64,000 nt of DNA from contig JBHHZE010000009.1 of the NCBI GenBank assembly GCA_046757925.1, forward strand, positions 11,554 to 75,553, read 5' to 3'. This document shows, in pieces, positions 61,650 to 64,000 of this stretch. The DNA comes from JAZDCZ01 sp046757925 (GTDB lineage: Bacteria > Gemmatimonadota > Gemmatimonadetes > Gemmatimonadales > GWC2-71-9). Position 1 is the first letter of the stretch. Each line of letters starts with the position of its first letter. The position numbers were made by a program, and so were the translations under genes. The notes beneath the pieces were generated by a model that was not told the origin of the DNA, made no database searches, and worked only from the letters and a program-made list of their open reading frames with translations.

Positions 61650-63431
61650 TTGCAACATCCGTTGATCCAACTCACCGCCATCCTCGTATTGGGGATCGGA
61701 GCGCAATGGCTGTCTTGGCGACTCCGTCTTCCTTCAATACTGCTGCTCCTGATAGCCGGTTTCGCCGCCGGTCCGGTAACCGGCTTTCTAGATCCGGATC
61801 GATTGCTGGGCGACTTGCTGTTTCCGATCGTCTCGCTCTCGGTAGCGATCATTTTGTTCGAAGGAGGTCTCAGTCTAGACGTCGCTGAACTCCGCGAGAT
61901 CGGCCGTGTTCTTGGACGGCTAACGACGATTGGCGTAGGAGTCACTTGGTTGGGAGTCGCGCTGCTCGCTCACTTCCTACTGGGGTTCGATAGAGCGCTG
62001 GCGACTTTGTTGGGAGCCATCTTGGTGGTGACGGGCCCGACCGTGATCGGTCCATTGCTCCGCTATATCCGGCCGTCAGAACGTGTCGGCTCGGCCGTCA
62101 GATGGGAAGGGATCGTGAACGATCCCATCGGCGCCATCCTGGCGGTCCTGGTCTTCGAGGCGATCTCGGTCGGTGGTTCCGAGATCGCCAGTCCCATCGG
62201 AGGCATCATGAAGGCGGTGGGAGCGGGAGGACTTCTCGGGCTATTGGGTGCGGTGCTGTTGGTCCTACCACTCAGGAGCTTCTGGATTCCCGATTTCTTG
62301 CAGAACCCAGCTGCTCTCGCGGTGGCGCTCTCGATATTCGCGCTGTCGAATCACCTGCAGCCTGAATCAGGTCTTCTGGCGGTAACGGTTATGGGGTCGG
62401 CAGTCGCGAGCCAGAAGCTGGTAACGGTGCGCCACATCGTGGAGTTCAAGGAGAATCTGAGAGTATTGCTCATATCGGGTCTTTTCATCGTTCTCGCCGC
62501 GCGAGTGCCACGCGAGATGCTCGGAAGCGTGCGTGGCCCCGAGGTCTTGTTCCTCGCCGGGCTTATCCTACTGGTGAGGCCCGCTGCCGTTGCGCTCGGC
62601 ACGTGGGGGACAAGACTGACCTGGAGGGAGCGCTGCCTCCTCGGTGTCATGGCGCCGCGCGGCATCGTTGCCGCCGCCGTCTCCGCCGTGTTCGCCCTGG
62701 AACTCGCGCAGCGCGGCTACCCCGGGGCCGATCGGCTCGTTTCGATCACGTTCCTGGTCATCGTCGGCACCGTGGTCGTCTATGGATTGTCTGCGGCACC
62801 AGTGGCCCGGTGGCTCCAGGTTGCATCGCCGAATCCCCAGGGTGTGGTGTTGGTGGGCGCCGATCCTTGGATTCGCTCTATCGCACAGCGCCTGACAGAG
62901 CACGGAGTCAAAGTTCTATTGGTTGACTCTAACTGGTCTCACGTTGCTGCCGCGCGGCGCGCAGGTCTCGTGGCGCACTATGGCAACATCCTGGACGAAG
63001 CGATGATGGACACTCTAGAGTTGGAGGGCATCGGCCGAATGATGGCCCTGACATCAAACGATGAGGTGAACGCGCTTGCTGCACTTCATTTCGGCGAGGT
63101 CTTCGGCCGAGCTAATGTCTATCAACTGTCGCCCGAGGGAGCCGAGTCCGGGAACCTCAGCCAGGCCATACCAAAGCATCTGCGGGGACGATTCCTGTTT
63201 GCACCAAACGCCACGTCGGCGGAGCTAGTGAATCGGTTTGTGGCAGGGCAGACGGTCAAGGCAACGCCCTTGACGGGGGAATTCGGATATGACGATTTCC
63301 GGGCGCGCTACGGAAATGATGCCCTTCCCCTGTTCGCCGTCAAGGATTCAGGGCAACTGGTGATTTACGCTGCCGTCGAGACTCCAAACCCCAAGGCGGG
63401 ACAGACTCTTATAAGTCTGGTCGGTCCGTGA
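61650..63431 (+). CDS. Cation/proton antiporter with TrkA-type NAD-binding domain (CPA family)
   Basis: A 593-residue membrane protein. Residues 1-390 hold about twelve helices of a Na+/H+ or K+/H+ exchanger: FAAGPVTGFLDPD, ILFEGGLSLDV, LLGAILVVTGPTVIGPLL and the conserved GIVNDPIG with its ion-binding aspartate. Residues 400-530 form a Rossmann RCK/TrkA-N domain (VVLVGADPWIRSIAQRL, LVDSNWSHVAAARRAG) that senses NAD(H) or nucleotides. The TTG at 61650 is the only start with upstream GGGGAGAGGGG. It is most like the NhaP/RosB antiporters. Confidence 0.88.
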   Translation: MQHPLIQLTAILVLGIGAQWLSWRLRLPSILLLLIAGFAAGPVTGFLDPDRLLGDLLFPIVSLSVAIILFEGGLSLDVAELREIGRVLGRLTTIGVGVTWLGVALLAHFLLGFDRALATLLGAILVVTGPTVIGPLLRYIRPSERVGSAVRWEGIVNDPIGAILAVLVFEAISVGGSEIASPIGGIMKAVGAGGLLGLLGAVLLVLPLRSFWIPDFLQNPAALAVALSIFALSNHLQPESGLLAVTVMGSAVASQKLVTVRHIVEFKENLRVLLISGLFIVLAARVPREMLGSVRGPEVLFLAGLILLVRPAAVALGTWGTRLTWRERCLLGVMAPRGIVAAAVSAVFALELAQRGYPGADRLVSITFLVIVGTVVVYGLSAAPVARWLQVASPNPQGVVLVGADPWIRSIAQRLTEHGVKVLLVDSNWSHVAAARRAGLVAHYGNILDEAMMDTLELEGIGRMMALTSNDEVNALAALHFGEVFGRANVYQLSPEGAESGNLSQAIPKHLRGRFLFAPNATSAELVNRFVAGQTVKATPLTGEFGYDDFRARYGNDALPLFAVKDSGQLVIYAAVETPNPKAGQTLISLVGP

Positions 63432-63544
63432 GAACGAAACCAATGTACTCAGCGATCGGGCGAGTTGCGATGCTTCGAAGTGGAAGGCCTAGAACTCGGT
63501 GAGAGGAGGAACTGAAAGCAGTCAGCAAGGGTTAAAAGGATACG

Positions 63545-64000
63545 ATGAATCGGACTCTGCATCTCGTTGCTGCTCTCGCAGTCTGCACGACGCTCGTCGC
63601 ACCACTCGAGGCCCAGAACGTTACTGGCACCGTCATAGACGAGACGACACAACAACCACTGGTTGGAGCAACGGTCCGGCTCTTAGTTGGAGCTGCGTAT
63701 GCACCGGATACGGCCCAAACCAATACGAGCGGCCTCTTCTCGCTTCGCCTGCCCGAAGCCAGCACCTATACCCTACGGGTTGCGGCTCTGGGCTACGAGG
63801 CAGCTATGTTTGGGAACCTGGCGCTTTCGGCGGGCCAATCCCTCAAGATCTTACTGCGACCTGCCGCCCCGGGCTCAGCAGTCAGTGGCGTTGTGGTCGA
63901 CGACAGCACCGGACGTGCATTGCCCCACATCTCCGTGATGTTGTTGGATCAGAAAGGGAAAGTTCGCACCGCTCTATCTCTTTATAGGAGAGGAGACGTT
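63545..64000 (+). CDS. Exported protein with carboxypeptidase-regulatory-like repeats, 3' truncated
   Basis: A frame of 152 codons open to the right edge. A signal peptide (LVAALAVCTTLVAPLEAQ) is followed by two carboxypeptidase-regulatory-like/CnaB beta-sandwich domains: VTGTVIDETTQQPLVGATVRLL and, later, VSGVVVDDSTGRALPHISVMLLD. ATG at 63545 follows AAGGA at about five bases. Such domains are typical at the N-terminus of TonB-dependent receptors or large surface proteins in the FCB group. The rest lies beyond the window. Confidence 0.8.
   Translation, partial: MNRTLHLVAALAVCTTLVAPLEAQNVTGTVIDETTQQPLVGATVRLLVGAAYAPDTAQTNTSGLFSLRLPEASTYTLRVAALGYEAAMFGNLALSAGQSLKILLRPAAPGSAVSGVVVDDSTGRALPHISVMLLDQKGKVRTALSLYRRGDV

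Noticed and set aside
1..64000. CRISPR arrays, insertion sequences, prophage, rRNA and tRNA genes
   Set aside because: No spaced direct repeats, transposase or integrase genes, or tRNA/rRNA signatures were seen on reading both strands.

Overview
The window is a chromosomal segment of a Gram-negative bacterium with moderately high GC, packed with genes that often overlap by a few bases and use many GTG and TTG starts. The gene families suggest a member of Gemmatimonadota (FCB group). These include an actinobacterial-type multifunctional 2-oxoglutarate dehydrogenase, a MoxR/DUF58/DUF4129/DUF4350/RDD-SpoIIM cluster, DUF2911, an M28-PDZ peptidase relic, MacAB-type ABC exporters with HlyD adaptors, minor pilins and an OmpL-like porin. 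The placement is inferred from gene content only; no rRNA or tRNA gene was found to confirm it.

Layout. 1-4.5 kb: the 3' end of a GH38-type alpha-mannosidase, then a MoxR-type ATPase paired with a VWA protein. 4.6-9.1 kb: the giant Kgd-type 2-oxoglutarate dehydrogenase, a YggT membrane protein and a DUF167 protein. 9.1-15.7 kb: a methionine/folate block. It opens with a SAM-II riboswitch followed by an intrinsic terminator, and continues with metH, a homocysteine methyltransferase-MTHFR fusion and a convergent MTHFR-like gene. 15.8-20.4 kb: a C-terminal processing protease, then a cassette of a His-rich exported protein, a porin, a four-helix membrane protein and an FMN_bind-like exported protein. 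20.4-27.1 kb: a five-gene minus-strand operon of DUF58, MoxR, DUF4350, DUF4129 and a membrane protein, divergent from an RDD-SpoIIM fusion.

27.3-31.3 kb: an ABC adaptor and ATPase with no permease, a DUF2911 lipid/secreted protein and a short non-RD Ser/Thr kinase. 31.7-35.9 kb: four minor pilin-type genes followed by SCO1 and CtaG (cytochrome oxidase assembly). 35.9-41.4 kb: an OPT transporter, a small unrecognised conserved-looking gene, an M42 aminopeptidase, a decayed M28 peptidase, a GAF/fRMsr-like protein and an alpha/beta hydrolase. 41.4-48.4 kb: PolX with a damaged polymerase site, endonuclease III, a DUF6941-like protein, a GT39-type glycosyltransferase, AsnB and an HD-domain protein. 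48.4-55.3 kb: an apparent single transcription unit holding an ECF sigma factor, a probable anti-sigma protein, a Spy-like protein, TolC, an ABC ATPase, a HlyD adaptor, a MacB permease and a Gly-rich exported protein. 55.4-64 kb: homoserine kinase, DinB-like and small proteins, a three-subunit 4-hydroxybenzoyl-CoA-reductase-like molybdenum hydroxylase, a cation/proton antiporter and the start of an exported protein with carboxypeptidase-regulatory repeats.

The most informative regulatory element is the SAM-II riboswitch at about 9136-9185. Its 3' strand can pair either inside the aptamer or with the descending arm of the terminator that follows, which gives a complete attenuation model for metH. 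The most interesting unexplained systems are the porin/FMN-bind cassette (17.5-20.4 kb) and the ECF-controlled exporter with RGG-rich partners (48.4-55.3 kb).
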